Positions 24,197 through 33,692 are shown, counted from the first letter of the stretch. The stretch: DNA of 64,000 nucleotides from Luteipulveratus flavus (GCF_029439465.1 NZ_JAROAV010000021.1:1-64000); one strand, 5' to 3'. Notes: a model not told the origin generated them from the sequence alone. Numbers and translations: made by a program.

Positions 24197-26395
24197 GTGA
24201 AGGCATCACGCCCTGGGCAGAGCCATGCCCCCAAGAAGGCCCGCTGGACCCGCACCCAGAAGGTGGAGGCGCAGCGCGCCGCGGTCCGCAAGCAGGTCAA
24301 GAGCAACCGCGCCGACGCGGCCCGGGACGACCGTCCGGCCGGCGACGACCGGCGCAACCGCGACGAGCGTTGGACGCGGGACGACCGTGGCCGTGGCCGG
24401 GACGACCGCGGCGGCTACCAGGGCCGTAGCGACGGCGACCGCGGTGGCTACCGCGGCTCACGGGACCGCGACGACCGTGGCGGCTACCAGGGCCGAGGCG
24501 ACAGCGACCGTGGTGGGTACCGGGGTTCGCGCGACCGGGACGACCGCAGTGGCTTCCGCGGTCGGGACGACCGCAGCAGGGGCGGCTACGGCGAGCGTCG
24601 CGACCGGGACGACCGTGGCGGCTACCAGGGCCGCAATGACGGTGACCGTGGTGGGTACCGGGGTTCGCGGGACCGCGACGACCGGGGTGGCTACCAGGGC
24701 CGTAACGACCGTGGCGGCTACCAGGGCCGCAACGACGGTGACCGTGGTGGGTACCGGGGTTCGCGGGACCGCGACGACCGCGGTGGCTACCAGGGCCGTA
24801 ACGACCGCCGCGAGCGTCCGTCGTTCGACCGCGGACCGAGCGAGCGTCGCGAGCGCCCGGCCTACGAGCGTCGTGACAACCGCGGCGGTGCGGACCAGGG
24901 GCACGAGCAGAGTGCCGACCTCGTCCGCGACAGCGCGCCGCAGGCGCCCACCAAGCCGGCGCCGCACGAGCGGGTCGACCTGAGCGACAACGGTTTCGCC
25001 GCTCTCGGCCTGCCCGACGCGATCGCCGAGCGCCTGGCGCGCGACGGCATCACCACGCCGTTCCCGATCCAGGCCGCCACGATCCCCGACGCCCTCGCCG
25101 GCAAGGACGTGCTCGGCCGCGGGCGTACCGGCTCGGGCAAGACCCTCTCCTTCGGGCTGCCGACGCTGGCGCGCCTCGCCGCCGGCGGGAAGGCGCGACC
25201 GCACCAGCCGCGCGCCATCGTGCTGACCCCGACGCGTGAGCTCGCCATGCAGGTGAGCGACGCGCTGCAGCCGCTCGTGCACGTCGTGGGCCTGCGCCAC
25301 AAGCTGGTCGCCGGCGGCATGCCGTACGAGCCGCAGCTGCAGGCGCTGGAGCGCGGTGTGGACCTGCTCATCGCCACGCCGGGTCGGCTGAGCGACCTCA
25401 TCGAGCGCGGTGCCGCCGACCTGTCCCGGGTCGAGGTCGCGATCCTCGACGAGGCCGACCACATGGCCGAGATGGGCTTCCTGGAGGCCATCACCGAGAT
25501 CCTCGACCTGATCCCGGAGGGCGGCCAGCGCCTGCTCTTCTCCGCGACGCTCGACCGGGGGATCGACACCCTCGTCGAGAAGTACCTCGTCGACCCGGTG
25601 ACGCACTCGACCGACGACGCCCAGGCGTCCGTCACGACGATGTCCCACCACGCGCTGCTGATCGAGCCGCGCGACAAGAAGGCCGTCACCGCGGAGGTCG
25701 CGAACCGCCCCGGTCGTACGGTCGTCTTCTGCCGGACCAAGCTCGGCGCCGACCGCATCGCCGGCGAGCTGCGCGACCTCGGTGTCGTCGCGGCCGCCCT
25801 GCACGGCGGTCTGAACCAGGGCCAGCGCAACAAGGTCCTGTCGGCGTTCAAGGACGGCCGGGTGCCGGTCCTGGTCGCCACCGACGTCGCGGCGCGCGGT
25901 ATTCACGTCGACGACGTGGGCGTGGTGCTCCAGGTCGACCCGCCGGCGGACCACAAGGACTACCTGCACCGCGCCGGCCGTACGGCCCGCGCCGGTGAGG
26001 AGGGCACCGTGGTGACGCTCGCGCTGCCGCACCAGCGGCGGACGGTCCAGCGGCTGCTGGACGACGCGGGCGTCGACACGCAGCTGCAGCGCGCCCAGCC
26101 GGGCGACGCGGTCATCGCCGACGCCGGCGGCAGCACCCCCGATGGTCACCCGGTCAGCGACGACGACCTCTACCGGCTGCTCACCCCGGCTCGCAGCGGG
26201 CGCGGTGGTCCTCGGCGCGGCGGCTACGGCCAGCGGTCGGGCGGCTACGGACAGCGTTCCGGCGGCTACGGGCAGCGCTCCGGCGGTCCCGGGCAGCGCT
26301 CGGGCGGCCAGCGCGGCGGCTACCGCGGCGACCGCGACCGGGGTTCGTCCTACGGCGGCGCCGGCCGAGGTGGCCGATCCCGTCACGGTGAGTGA
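24197..26395 (+). CDS. DEAD-box RNA helicase with long RGG-like low-complexity tails
   Basis: A 732-residue ATP-dependent RNA helicase of the RhlE/CsdA type. The core (about 260-640) has the Q-motif region TPFPIQAATIP, motif I GRTGSGKT near 309-316, PTRELA, TPGR, the DEAD box at 418-421, SAT and the HRAGRTARAG motif. Before it, residues about 68-218 hold six copies of RGGYQGR and four of DRGGYRGS; the C-terminus adds repeats of GQRSGGY (about 672-708). Such tails bind RNA and can drive condensation. The start is a GTG; an earlier ATG at 24192 meets a stop at once. Confidence 0.93.
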   Translation: MKASRPGQSHAPKKARWTRTQKVEAQRAAVRKQVKSNRADAARDDRPAGDDRRNRDERWTRDDRGRGRDDRGGYQGRSDGDRGGYRGSRDRDDRGGYQGRGDSDRGGYRGSRDRDDRSGFRGRDDRSRGGYGERRDRDDRGGYQGRNDGDRGGYRGSRDRDDRGGYQGRNDRGGYQGRNDGDRGGYRGSRDRDDRGGYQGRNDRRERPSFDRGPSERRERPAYERRDNRGGADQGHEQSADLVRDSAPQAPTKPAPHERVDLSDNGFAALGLPDAIAERLARDGITTPFPIQAATIPDALAGKDVLGRGRTGSGKTLSFGLPTLARLAAGGKARPHQPRAIVLTPTRELAMQVSDALQPLVHVVGLRHKLVAGGMPYEPQLQALERGVDLLIATPGRLSDLIERGAADLSRVEVAILDEADHMAEMGFLEAITEILDLIPEGGQRLLFSATLDRGIDTLVEKYLVDPVTHSTDDAQASVTTMSHHALLIEPRDKKAVTAEVANRPGRTVVFCRTKLGADRIAGELRDLGVVAAALHGGLNQGQRNKVLSAFKDGRVPVLVATDVAARGIHVDDVGVVLQVDPPADHKDYLHRAGRTARAGEEGTVVTLALPHQRRTVQRLLDDAGVDTQLQRAQPGDAVIADAGGSTPDGHPVSDDDLYRLLTPARSGRGGPRRGGYGQRSGGYGQRSGGYGQRSGGPGQRSGGQRGGYRGDRDRGSSYGGAGRGGRSRHGE
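24400..24810 (+). repeat. Imperfect tandem repeats encoding Arg/Gly/Asp-rich tail
   Basis: Repeat units of about 36-72 bp encode alternating DDRGGYQGR and DGDRGGYRGSRDR. Two adjacent blocks (about 24610-24700 and 24710-24800) are nearly identical in DNA sequence, indicating recent duplication. Copy number probably varies between strains. Confidence 0.8.
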
Positions 26396-26416
26396 CGCCC
26401 GGGTCACAATGATCGC

Positions 26417-26986
26417 GTGACGGACCTCACCGGGCGGCTACTGGTCGCCGCGCCACGGCCGGGTGGCGACGAGGCGGTCGAGGGCGACGTCTTCGACCGC
26501 AGCGTCGTGCTGGTCCTGCACCACGACGACGACGGCGCCCACGGCCTGGTGCTCAACCGGCCGCTGGGCGCCGACGTCGACGCCGTCCTGCCCGGCTGGC
26601 AGGAGCACGTCTCGTCCCCGCAGTGTCTGTTCCAGGGCGGTCCGGTGTCGCTGGACTCCGCGCTCGGTCTGGTGTCCGTCCCGGGCGCCGACAGCTCCCT
26701 CGGCATCAAGCGGCTCTTCGGGGCCGTCGGGCTGGTGGACCTGGACGCCCCGCCCGTCGTGGTCATGCCCGAGGTCGCCGCGCTGCGGATCTTCGCGGGG
26801 TACGCCGGGTGGACCGGCGGCCAGCTCGAGGGGGAGATCCGTACCGGCTCCTGGTACGTCGTCGACGCCGAGGCGCGCGATGCGTTCACCGAGCAGCCGG
26901 ACGACCTGTGGGGTGAGGTGCTGCGGCGCCAGTCCGGGGCGCTGCGGCTGGTGGCCACCTACCCGGCCGACCCGTCGATGAACTGA
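26417..26986 (+). CDS. YqgE/AlgH family protein
   Basis: 189 residues of the UPF0301 (YqgE/AlgH) family: LTGRLLVAAP at the start, VFDRSVVLVLHHDDDGAHGL, VLNRPLG, FQGGPV, and the later AGYAGWTGGQLEGE signature near residues 130-143. AlgH was named for an alginate phenotype in Pseudomonas, but the family's biochemical role is unsettled. The start is a GTG 21 bp after the helicase stop, so the two genes may share a transcript. Confidence 0.92.
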   Translation: MTDLTGRLLVAAPRPGGDEAVEGDVFDRSVVLVLHHDDDGAHGLVLNRPLGADVDAVLPGWQEHVSSPQCLFQGGPVSLDSALGLVSVPGADSSLGIKRLFGAVGLVDLDAPPVVVMPEVAALRIFAGYAGWTGGQLEGEIRTGSWYVVDAEARDAFTEQPDDLWGEVLRRQSGALRLVATYPADPSMN

Positions 26987-27021
26987 TCGCCGGTGCGCAC
27001 GACCCGCCTAGACTCGGCTCC

Positions 27022-27330
27022 ATGAGCACGCCCTTCGACGACCCGAACCGCCCGTCCGCGCCCGAGGCCGAGCCCGGCGGTCCGCAGACCTCGACGGCCG
27101 TCCTGGAGCGTGAGCAGGTCCAGGAGCAGGAGGCCGAGCCGGGTGATCACGAGCGCTTCTCGCACTACGTGCGCAAGGAGAAGATCCTGGAGAGCGCGCT
27201 GTCCGGTGAGCCCGTGACGGCGCTGTGCGGCAAGGTCTGGATCCCCGGCCGGGACCCCAAGAAGTTCCCGGTGTGCCCGATGTGCCAGGAGATCTACGAC
27301 GGTCTGCGCGAGCCCCAGGACGGCGACTGA
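27022..27330 (+). CDS. DUF3039 protein with probable zinc site
   Basis: 102 residues. The second half is the DUF3039 domain common in actinobacteria: SHYVRKEKILESALSGEPVTALCGKVW, then FPVCPMCQEIYDGL (the first segment spans residues 47-73). One His and three Cys (ALCGK, VCPMC) could form a zinc-binding site. The N-terminal third is disordered and acidic. The function is unknown. It is conserved near helicase genes in many actinomycetes, as here. Confidence 0.82.
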   Translation: MSTPFDDPNRPSAPEAEPGGPQTSTAVLEREQVQEQEAEPGDHERFSHYVRKEKILESALSGEPVTALCGKVWIPGRDPKKFPVCPMCQEIYDGLREPQDGD

Positions 27331-27422
27331 GTTCCGCGTAAACCCCCGACACGCCGGTACGCGGGAGTACCTTCACGCGCAGCGGCGCCTTACCCCCAGG
27401 CGCGCTGACGAAAGGGAACACC

Positions 27423-28382
27423 ATGCGACGTCGACCCACGACGATGCTCTCCGCGATCGCGCTCGCCGGCGCCGGTCTGGCCCTCGCCGGCCCTGCACCC
27501 ACGGTGGGTGCTTCGACGAAGGTCGCCGGCCACCAGGACTGCGTGACCCGCGGCGCCGACACCGGCTCCGCGCAGGCCCGCGTCAAGGCCGGCAGCAAGG
27601 CGCACGACCCGAACTCGCTGACGGCCGCGCAGCTCGACGCCCGTGAGCGTGCGTTCACCGCCGACGCGAAGGCGAGGGGCCTGGCCAAGGACCGCAACGG
27701 GTCCCTGCGCAAGGGCAGCGCGGCCGCGTTCGCCCCGACCACGATCAAGGTCTACTGGCACACCATCACCGACGGCGCCAAGGGCCAGCTGTCGGCGTCC
27801 GAGATCAGCAGCCAGATCACCGTCCTGAACAACGCGTACGCCGGCAGCGGGTTCTCCTTCACCCTCGCCGGGACGACGGTGACCAACAACCCGTCCTGGT
27901 ACAACGGCATCGTCCCGGGCAGCACCGCCGAGAAGCAGATGAAGTCGACCCTGCGGCAGGGCACCAAGGCCGACCTGAACCTCTACTCGGCCAACCTCGG
28001 CCAGGACCTGCTCGGCTGGGCGACGTTCCCGACCAAGCGGATCAGCAGTGACGACGGCGTCGTCGTGCTCGACGAGAGCCTGCCCGGCGGCACCGCGAAG
28101 CCGTACGACGAGGGCGACACCGCGACCCACGAGGTCGGCCACTGGCTGGGGCTCTACCACACGTTCCAGGGTGGCTGTAAGGGTCAGGGCGACCAGGTGG
28201 CCGACACCGCGCCCGAGGCGTCCGCGGCGTTCGGCTGCCCGACCGGTCGCGACACCTGCACGGCTCCCGGTCTGGACCCGATCCACAACTTCATGGACTA
28301 CACCGAGGACGCGTGCATGAACGAGTTCACGGCCGGTCAGATCGCTCGCATGCAGAACCAGTGGGTCACCTACCGCGCCTGA
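27423..28382 (+). CDS. Secreted M43 (pappalysin-type) zinc metalloprotease
   Basis: 319 residues with a signal peptide (about 1-30) and a propeptide-like region to about 105. The metzincin zinc motif HEVGHWLGLYH is at residues 236-246, followed by the Met-turn region HNFMDYTEDACM near 290. Several cysteines (GGCKGQ, FGCPTG, DTCTAP, DACMNE) fit the cytophagalysin/ulilysin disulfide pattern. It should be exported and cleave proteins outside the cell. The start follows AAAGGGAA. A hairpin terminator follows. Confidence 0.9.
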   Translation: MRRRPTTMLSAIALAGAGLALAGPAPTVGASTKVAGHQDCVTRGADTGSAQARVKAGSKAHDPNSLTAAQLDARERAFTADAKARGLAKDRNGSLRKGSAAAFAPTTIKVYWHTITDGAKGQLSASEISSQITVLNNAYAGSGFSFTLAGTTVTNNPSWYNGIVPGSTAEKQMKSTLRQGTKADLNLYSANLGQDLLGWATFPTKRISSDDGVVVLDESLPGGTAKPYDEGDTATHEVGHWLGLYHTFQGGCKGQGDQVADTAPEASAAFGCPTGRDTCTAPGLDPIHNFMDYTEDACMNEFTAGQIARMQNQWVTYRA

Positions 28383-28400
28383 CCCGCGTAACGCGCACGA

Positions 28401-28432
28401 CATCGAGGCCTCGCTCCGGCGGGGCCTCGATG
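28401..28432 (+). terminator. Hairpin terminator after the metalloprotease gene
   Basis: CATCGAGGCC at 28401-28410 pairs exactly with GGCCTCGATG at 28423-28432 over a 12-base loop, 18 bases past the stop. Confidence 0.8.
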
Positions 28433-28466
28433 CTGTCGTCGGTCGCTCTCGTTAGGGTGGCGCGCG

Positions 28467-30224
28467 ATGAGCACCTCGGCCGCCTCCCACCTGTCCCCAG
28501 CGTTCCCGGAGCGAGCGGCCTGGGGCACCGCCAGCAAGCTGCGCGCCTGGCAGGCGGAGGCGCTCGAGCGCTACCTCGGCGAGGGTCCGCGGGACTTCCT
28601 CGCGGTCGCGACGCCCGGCGCCGGCAAGACGACCTACGCGCTGCGGGTCGCCACCGAGCTGCTCGGCGCGGGCATCGTGCGCCAGGTGACGATCGTCGCG
28701 CCGACCGAGCACCTGAAGACCCAGTGGGCGGACGCGGCGGCCCGGGTCGGCATCAACATCGACCCACGGTTCACCAACGCCCAGGAGGTCCACGCCGCCG
28801 ACTACGACGGGGTGGCGGTGACGTACGCGGGTGTCGCGAGCCGGCCCGCCCTGCACCGGGCGCGTACCGAGGCCGTGCCGACGCTGGTCATCCTGGACGA
28901 GATCCACCACGGCGGTGATGCCAAGTCCTGGGGCGACGCGCTGCGGGAGGCGTTCGAGCCCGCGACCCGGCGGCTGTCGCTGACCGGGACGCCGTTCCGC
29001 TCGGACACCAGCCCGATCCCGTTCGTCCGCTACGCCGAGGACCAGGCCGGCATCCGCCGTTCCGCCAGCGACTACACCTACGGGTACGCCGAGGCGCTGC
29101 GCGACGGGGTCGTCCGCCCGGTGCTGTTCATGGCGTACGGCGGCAACATGCGCTGGCGGACCCGCGCGGGCGACGAGATCGCCGCCCGGCTCGGCGAGCC
29201 ACTGACCAAGGACGCGACCGGTCAGGCGTGGCGGACGGCGCTGGACCCCAAGGGCGAGTGGATCCCGTCAGTGCTGCGCGCAGCCGACAAGCGGCTCTCC
29301 GAGGTGCGGCGGCACGTGCCGGACGCCGGCGGCCTGGTCATCGCCTCGAACCAGACGGCCGCCCGCTCCTACGCCCGGACGCTGGAGGAGATCTCCGGCG
29401 ACAAGCCGACGGTGGTGCTGTCCGACGACGCCGGGTCCTCCTCCCGGATCGAGGAGTTCGCCGCGAGCGAGGACCGCTGGATGGTCGCGGTCCGCATGGT
29501 CTCCGAAGGCGTCGACGTGCCGCGGCTCGCCGTCGGCGTCTACGCCACGTCCACCTCGACCCCGCTGTTCTTCGCCCAGGCCGTCGGCCGGTTCGTGCGG
29601 GCGCGGCGCCGTGGTGAGACTGCGTCGGTGTTCCTGCCGAGCGTGCCGCAGATCCTCGAGCACGCCAGCCGGATGGAGGACCAGCGCGACCACGCCCTCG
29701 ACCGCCCGAAGAAGGCGGGGGAGGAGGAGTCGATCTGGGCCGAGGAAGAGGGCCTGCTCGCCGAGGCGAACCGCGCCGAGACGGCGCTCGCCGACGAGCA
29801 GATGTCCTTCGAGGCGCTGGAGTCGGAGGCGGAGTTCGACCACGTCCTGTTCGACGCGCAGCAGTTCGGCATGGGCGCCGAGGTCGGCAGCGAGGACGAG
29901 CAGGACTACCTCGGCCTGCCCGGTCTGCTGGAGCCCGACCAGGTCACCCAGCTGCTCCGGCAGCGGCAGAGCAAGCAGGTCAAGGCCGGGCGCACGCGGC
30001 CCGAGACCGACGCGCCGATGGCCGCGCACCGGGCCCTCGCCGCCCAGCGCAAGGAGCTCAACTCCCTCGTCGCCGCGTACGCGCGCAAGACCGGCCAGCC
30101 GCACGCGACGATCCACAACGATCTGCGGAGCACGTGCGGCGGGCCGACCCTGGACCGCGCGTCGACCGAGCAGGTCACCGCGCGGATCGAGCTGATCCGC
30201 AAGTGGTTCGTCGGGCGGCGCTGA
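28467..30224 (+). CDS. SF2 DEAD/DEAH-box helicase-like ATPase
   Basis: A 585-residue superfamily 2 helicase. Walker A TPGAGKTT is at 49-56, the DEIH box at 144-147, motif III SLTGTPFRSDT near 171-181, and the C-terminal motifs MVSEGVDVPRLAVGVYAT and QAVGRFVRARR follow. The last 200 residues are acidic and helical, without a recognised domain. It resembles the DNA-repair-type helicases (UvrB/ResIII clade) found singly in actinobacteria. The target, DNA or RNA, cannot be told from sequence. It converges on the DUF1772 gene, 6 bp away. Confidence 0.85.
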   Translation: MSTSAASHLSPAFPERAAWGTASKLRAWQAEALERYLGEGPRDFLAVATPGAGKTTYALRVATELLGAGIVRQVTIVAPTEHLKTQWADAAARVGINIDPRFTNAQEVHAADYDGVAVTYAGVASRPALHRARTEAVPTLVILDEIHHGGDAKSWGDALREAFEPATRRLSLTGTPFRSDTSPIPFVRYAEDQAGIRRSASDYTYGYAEALRDGVVRPVLFMAYGGNMRWRTRAGDEIAARLGEPLTKDATGQAWRTALDPKGEWIPSVLRAADKRLSEVRRHVPDAGGLVIASNQTAARSYARTLEEISGDKPTVVLSDDAGSSSRIEEFAASEDRWMVAVRMVSEGVDVPRLAVGVYATSTSTPLFFAQAVGRFVRARRRGETASVFLPSVPQILEHASRMEDQRDHALDRPKKAGEEESIWAEEEGLLAEANRAETALADEQMSFEALESEAEFDHVLFDAQQFGMGAEVGSEDEQDYLGLPGLLEPDQVTQLLRQRQSKQVKAGRTRPETDAPMAAHRALAAQRKELNSLVAAYARKTGQPHATIHNDLRSTCGGPTLDRASTEQVTARIELIRKWFVGRR

Positions 30225-30230
30225 GCGGTC

Positions 30231-30701
30231 TCACGGCAGGGCGCGCAGGGCACCGAGCAGGGCGCCGAACGACCCGACCGCCAGGACGGTGCGGACGATG
30301 TTCCAGGCGATCCACCGGTCCTCGAACGCCTTCCGAGCGGCGGAGATCTGCGACGCCGCGTCCAGCCGGTCGTTCAGCGGCACGTTGACCGCGATCGTCA
30401 CGGCCAGGGTCGCGGCGTACAGGACGACGCCGACGACGAGCCACGGCAGCGCGGCACGGCGATCGGCGACCAGGACGAGGACCAGCGCGAGCAGGCCGAG
30501 CAGGATCGGGCCGCCGAAGACGAGCGCGAACCACCCGTTGAGGATCTTGGTGTTGATGCTGCGCATCGCGAGCACGAACGTCCGGTCGTCGGTGGCCGAC
30601 AGGCCGGGCATGACCGCGATGCCGAACGCCAGGTAGATCCCCGCCATCAGCCCGGTGGTGACGGTCGTCGCCAGCAGGACGGCGGCGCGCAGCGAGCTCA
30701 C
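30231..30701 (-). CDS. DUF1772 (anthrone-oxygenase-like) membrane protein
   Basis: 156 residues, four predicted helices, with the DUF1772 pattern: GLMAGIYLAFGIAVMPGL early and a conserved VNVPLNDRL loop between helices 3 and 4. Some members of this family act with anthrone oxygenases in polyketide tailoring; most are unstudied. The GTG start overlaps the stop of the NmrA-like gene (GTGA), so both are one operon, divergent from an AraC regulator. Confidence 0.82.
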   Translation of the reverse strand: MSSLRAAVLLATTVTTGLMAGIYLAFGIAVMPGLSATDDRTFVLAMRSINTKILNGWFALVFGGPILLGLLALVLVLVADRRAALPWLVVGVVLYAATLAVTIAVNVPLNDRLDAASQISAARKAFEDRWIAWNIVRTVLAVGSFGALLGALRALP

Positions 30702-31543
30702 GACCGGGCCCAGACGCCCTGCGCGGCGGCGTCGGCCACCACGTCGTCGAACGAGCGGGCGGGCCGGCCGAGCGCCTGCCGTACTCCGTCGACCGGCGCG
30801 CTATTGCGGCCGTCGAGGATCTGCTCGAACAGCCACGCCAGGCCGTCGGCGTCCTCTCGCGGGAGCCCGAGCCGGACGAGCCCGATCACGAACACCTCGG
30901 GGGACACCTGCTCCGCCTCGACGGGACGGCCGGTCGCCGCGCTGATCCGCTCGGCCGCGTCGGCGAAGGTGAGCGCGGCGGGGCCGCTCACCTCGTACTG
31001 CCGGTCGCGGTGCCGCTCGTCCAGGAGCGCGGCGGTGACGACGGCAGCGACGTCGGCGGTGTCCACGAACGGCTCGGGCACGTCCGGGGAGGGGATGGTG
31101 ATGCGTCCCTCCAGCACGGCCTGGTGCCACAGACCCTCGGTGAAGTTCTGCGCGAAGAAGGAGGACGTGACGAGCGTCCAGGCGAGCCCGCTCTCGCGCA
31201 GGGCCTGCTCGGCCGCCTGCGCTCCGGGCTCGTTGCGGCCCGACAGCAGCACGAGGTGCTCGACCCCCTCCCCGGCGGCGATGCGCGCGAGTCGCGCGAT
31301 CGCCTCGTCCGAGCCGGGCATGGCCAGGTCGGGCTGGTAGACGAGGTACGCGGCGCGCGCGCCGGCGACCGCCGGTCGCCAGGTGTCCGGGTCGGTCCAG
31401 TCGAACGGCGTGCGCTCGGACCGGCCCACCGGGCGGACCGGCGCGCCGTGGGCGGTGAGTGCGGCGAGGACGTCCCGCCCGGTCTTGCCGCGCGGGCAGG
31501 TGAGGGCGATCGTCCCGGTGGCTGCAGTGGTTGTCGTGGTCAT
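30698..31543 (-). CDS. NmrA-like NAD(P)-binding oxidoreductase
   Basis: 281 residues of the atypical short-chain dehydrogenase / NmrA group. It has a Rossmann start (TIALTCPRGKTGRDVLAAL; the usual GGTG is replaced by CPRGKTG), GVEHLVLLSG, and the long VTSSFFAQNF segment of ergot-alkaloid/AgnL4-like members. Substrate unknown. The start at 31543 was preferred because the upstream 12 codons lie in the divergent promoter region. It is coupled with DUF1772 and faces an AraC gene 75 bp away, which probably regulates it. Confidence 0.8.
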   Translation of the reverse strand: MTTTTTAATGTIALTCPRGKTGRDVLAALTAHGAPVRPVGRSERTPFDWTDPDTWRPAVAGARAAYLVYQPDLAMPGSDEAIARLARIAAGEGVEHLVLLSGRNEPGAQAAEQALRESGLAWTLVTSSFFAQNFTEGLWHQAVLEGRITIPSPDVPEPFVDTADVAAVVTAALLDERHRDRQYEVSGPAALTFADAAERISAATGRPVEAEQVSPEVFVIGLVRLGLPREDADGLAWLFEQILDGRNSAPVDGVRQALGRPARSFDDVVADAAAQGVWARS

Positions 31544-31618
31544 GCGCCCAGTCAACGGCGAGCCGTCGAGACGAACCATGCCTCAGACGCTTGATCGCAT
31601 ACGAGGTCGTCCGGCACG

Positions 31619-32587
31619 ATGGCGACCATGGACATCACCGGTGCGCTCCTGTCCGGTCCTCGCGCGCAGCGCGCATTCGCGCTCAAGGTGTGCCTCGCCT
31701 CCGGCTGGCGGCTTCGGATCTGTGACCGGGCGGCCCTGTGCCTGCTCGTCCCGGTGCGCGGCAGCCTGTGCGTGCGGTTCGACGACGGCGAGGAGCTGCG
31801 CGTCGAGGCGGGAGAGGTGGCGATGGTCCGCGGGCCCGAGCCGTACGACGCGTACGACGTCGCCGGGGCGGAGCAGCTCGCGGTGATCGAGCCGGACGGA
31901 CGCTGCTACTCACCCGAGGGCACGTTGCTGCGGGACCAGCTCAGCCTCGGGGTGCGGACCTGGGGCGACGACCCTGACGGCGGGTCGGTCTTCCTCACCG
32001 CGACGTACGCCGAGACCAACGAGGTCGGTGCCCGGCTGCTGGAGGCCCTGCCGCGCACGCTGGTCGTCGACGCCGGACGGCTGGACTGGCCGGTCGTCGA
32101 CATGCTGCACGGCGAGGTCGTCCGGGACGCGCCCGGGCAGGAGGTCGTCATCGACCGTCTGCTGGACCTGCTGCTGATGGGCGTGCTGCGGGCCTGGTCG
32201 ACCGACGGCGCCGGCGCGCCCGCGTGGGCCGGCGCCACGGACGACGCGATGGTCCGCCGGGTCCTGGCCGCGATGCACCACCATCCGGCGCAGCCCTGGA
32301 CGGTGGCCTCACTCGCCCGCTTCGCCGGTGTCTCCCGGGCGGTGCTCGCGCGACGTTTCGCCGACGCGGTGGGCGAGCCGCCGATGGCGTACCTCACCCG
32401 GTGGCGCATCCAGCTGGCCGCGGACCTGCTGGTCGACGGCGGCGACACCCTGCAACGGGTGGCCGGTGAGGTCGGGTACGCCTCGCCGTTCGGGCTGAGC
32501 GCGGCGTTCAAGCGGGTGAAGGGCGTCAGCCCGGCGCAGTACCGGACGCGCGTTCGCGAGGAGCGGATCGGTGCCGGCGCCCCGTGA
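31619..32587 (+). CDS. AraC-family regulator with cupin-type N-terminal domain
   Basis: 322 residues. The N-terminal half (about 10-180) is the cupin_6/RCS-type sensor domain, seen in CLLVPVRGSLCVRF and MVRGPEPYDAYD. The C-terminal 100 residues carry two helix-turn-helix motifs: WTVASLARFAGVSRAVLARRF, then TLQRVAGEVGYASPFGLSAAF with the end GVSPAQYR. It is divergent from the NmrA-DUF1772 operon. Such pairs usually have the AraC protein activating the oxidoreductase. The ATG at 31628 is an alternative start. Confidence 0.9.
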   Translation: MATMDITGALLSGPRAQRAFALKVCLASGWRLRICDRAALCLLVPVRGSLCVRFDDGEELRVEAGEVAMVRGPEPYDAYDVAGAEQLAVIEPDGRCYSPEGTLLRDQLSLGVRTWGDDPDGGSVFLTATYAETNEVGARLLEALPRTLVVDAGRLDWPVVDMLHGEVVRDAPGQEVVIDRLLDLLLMGVLRAWSTDGAGAPAWAGATDDAMVRRVLAAMHHHPAQPWTVASLARFAGVSRAVLARRFADAVGEPPMAYLTRWRIQLAADLLVDGGDTLQRVAGEVGYASPFGLSAAFKRVKGVSPAQYRTRVREERIGAGAP

Positions 32588-32614
32588 GCGGCCCGGTGCT
32601 GGCATGCTCCCCGC

Positions 32615-33655
32615 ATGGTCAGCGGAGGACGCGCGCAGCAGAGCGCAGGCGACAGCCGGGTAGCAGCGATCGACGCCTTCTGGCGCTGGTGGCTCGACGA
32701 GGGCGCCGACCGGTGCTCCAGCGCGCTGGGCGGCCCCGAGGCCGACACGCTCGTCGCCCTGCTCGACCCCCACGTCCAGGCGATCGACCCCGGCCTGGCG
32801 TGGGAGCTGGCTCCGGGCAGCGACTCGGTCCACCTCCTGGTGGTGTCCGCCGCGGGCGACCCCGACCTGCGCGCACCGGCGCGACGCTGGCGGCGCGTGT
32901 CACCCGAGCCGGACGCCATCTGGTCCTACTCCGACGTCCGTCCGGCCGCGCCTGATCTCGCGGCCACGGTGCTCGACATCGAGGACCACAGCATCGACCT
33001 CGCGAGCGTGCAGGTGGCCGTCCGCCGTCGCGGCACCGTCGTCGACGTCACTGTGCACCATCCGGCGATGCCCGAGCTGGGCGAGCACCGCACTCTGGCC
33101 GCCTTCCTGATCCTGGACGCCGCTCTGGGCGAGGAGCAGACCGAGACCTGGATCGGCGAGCTCGCCACGAGCGACGTCCCGACGATCGACGGGTTCGGCC
33201 TGCACGGGCTGGTGGCCGTCGTCCGTGACCTGCGGGACGACCACCTCGGGGCCGACGGGCGGCCCTCGTGGGTGCATCTGCAGGGCGACGGGCCGGACGG
33301 TCCGGTGCTCGCCGCGGCCCAGGTGCCGCTCGCGGCGGCCTCGGCCCCGGAGCTGGACACCTACGTCGCGCTGACCGTCCCGTACGACGCCGGAGCCGAC
33401 GGGCTGCCCACGCCGGAGAGCCTGGCCGCGCTGGAGGGCCTGGAGTCGGCGCTGCGTGAGAGCGCGGGGGACAACGGCCGTCTGGTCGCGCACGAGTCGG
33501 CCCAGGGCGTACGGCGGCTGCACCTCTACGTCGACGGCACGTCCACCGGTGCGGAGGACCTGCGCGCGGCCGCCCTGCGTCAGGCCCGGGGGACCGCCGA
33601 GGTGGAGGTCGAGCACGACCCGGGCTGGAGTGCGGTGCAGCACCTGCGCGGGTAG
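32615..33655 (+). CDS. Conserved-type hypothetical protein of 346 residues
   Basis: No family that I recognise with certainty. The opening IDAFWRWWLDEGADRC and the VVSAAGDPDLRAPARRWRR region (about 70-95) resemble proteins that compare user-facing sums. The C-terminal 130 residues recall DUF695-like pairs (WVHLQGDGPDGP, then LHLYVDGTSTGAEDLRAAAL). There is no signal peptide and no helix long enough for a membrane. It follows the AraC gene by 27 bp and could be in its transcript. Confidence 0.6.
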   Translation: MVSGGRAQQSAGDSRVAAIDAFWRWWLDEGADRCSSALGGPEADTLVALLDPHVQAIDPGLAWELAPGSDSVHLLVVSAAGDPDLRAPARRWRRVSPEPDAIWSYSDVRPAAPDLAATVLDIEDHSIDLASVQVAVRRRGTVVDVTVHHPAMPELGEHRTLAAFLILDAALGEEQTETWIGELATSDVPTIDGFGLHGLVAVVRDLRDDHLGADGRPSWVHLQGDGPDGPVLAAAQVPLAAASAPELDTYVALTVPYDAGADGLPTPESLAALEGLESALRESAGDNGRLVAHESAQGVRRLHLYVDGTSTGAEDLRAAALRQARGTAEVEVEHDPGWSAVQHLRG

Positions 33656-33692
33656 GGCGGGCGGGCCGGCCGGCGACGGCTCGGCTTCCGGC

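Noticed and set aside
24400-24810. CRISPR-like repeated units
   Set aside because: Repeats are in frame inside the helicase gene, vary in length and have no unique spacers.
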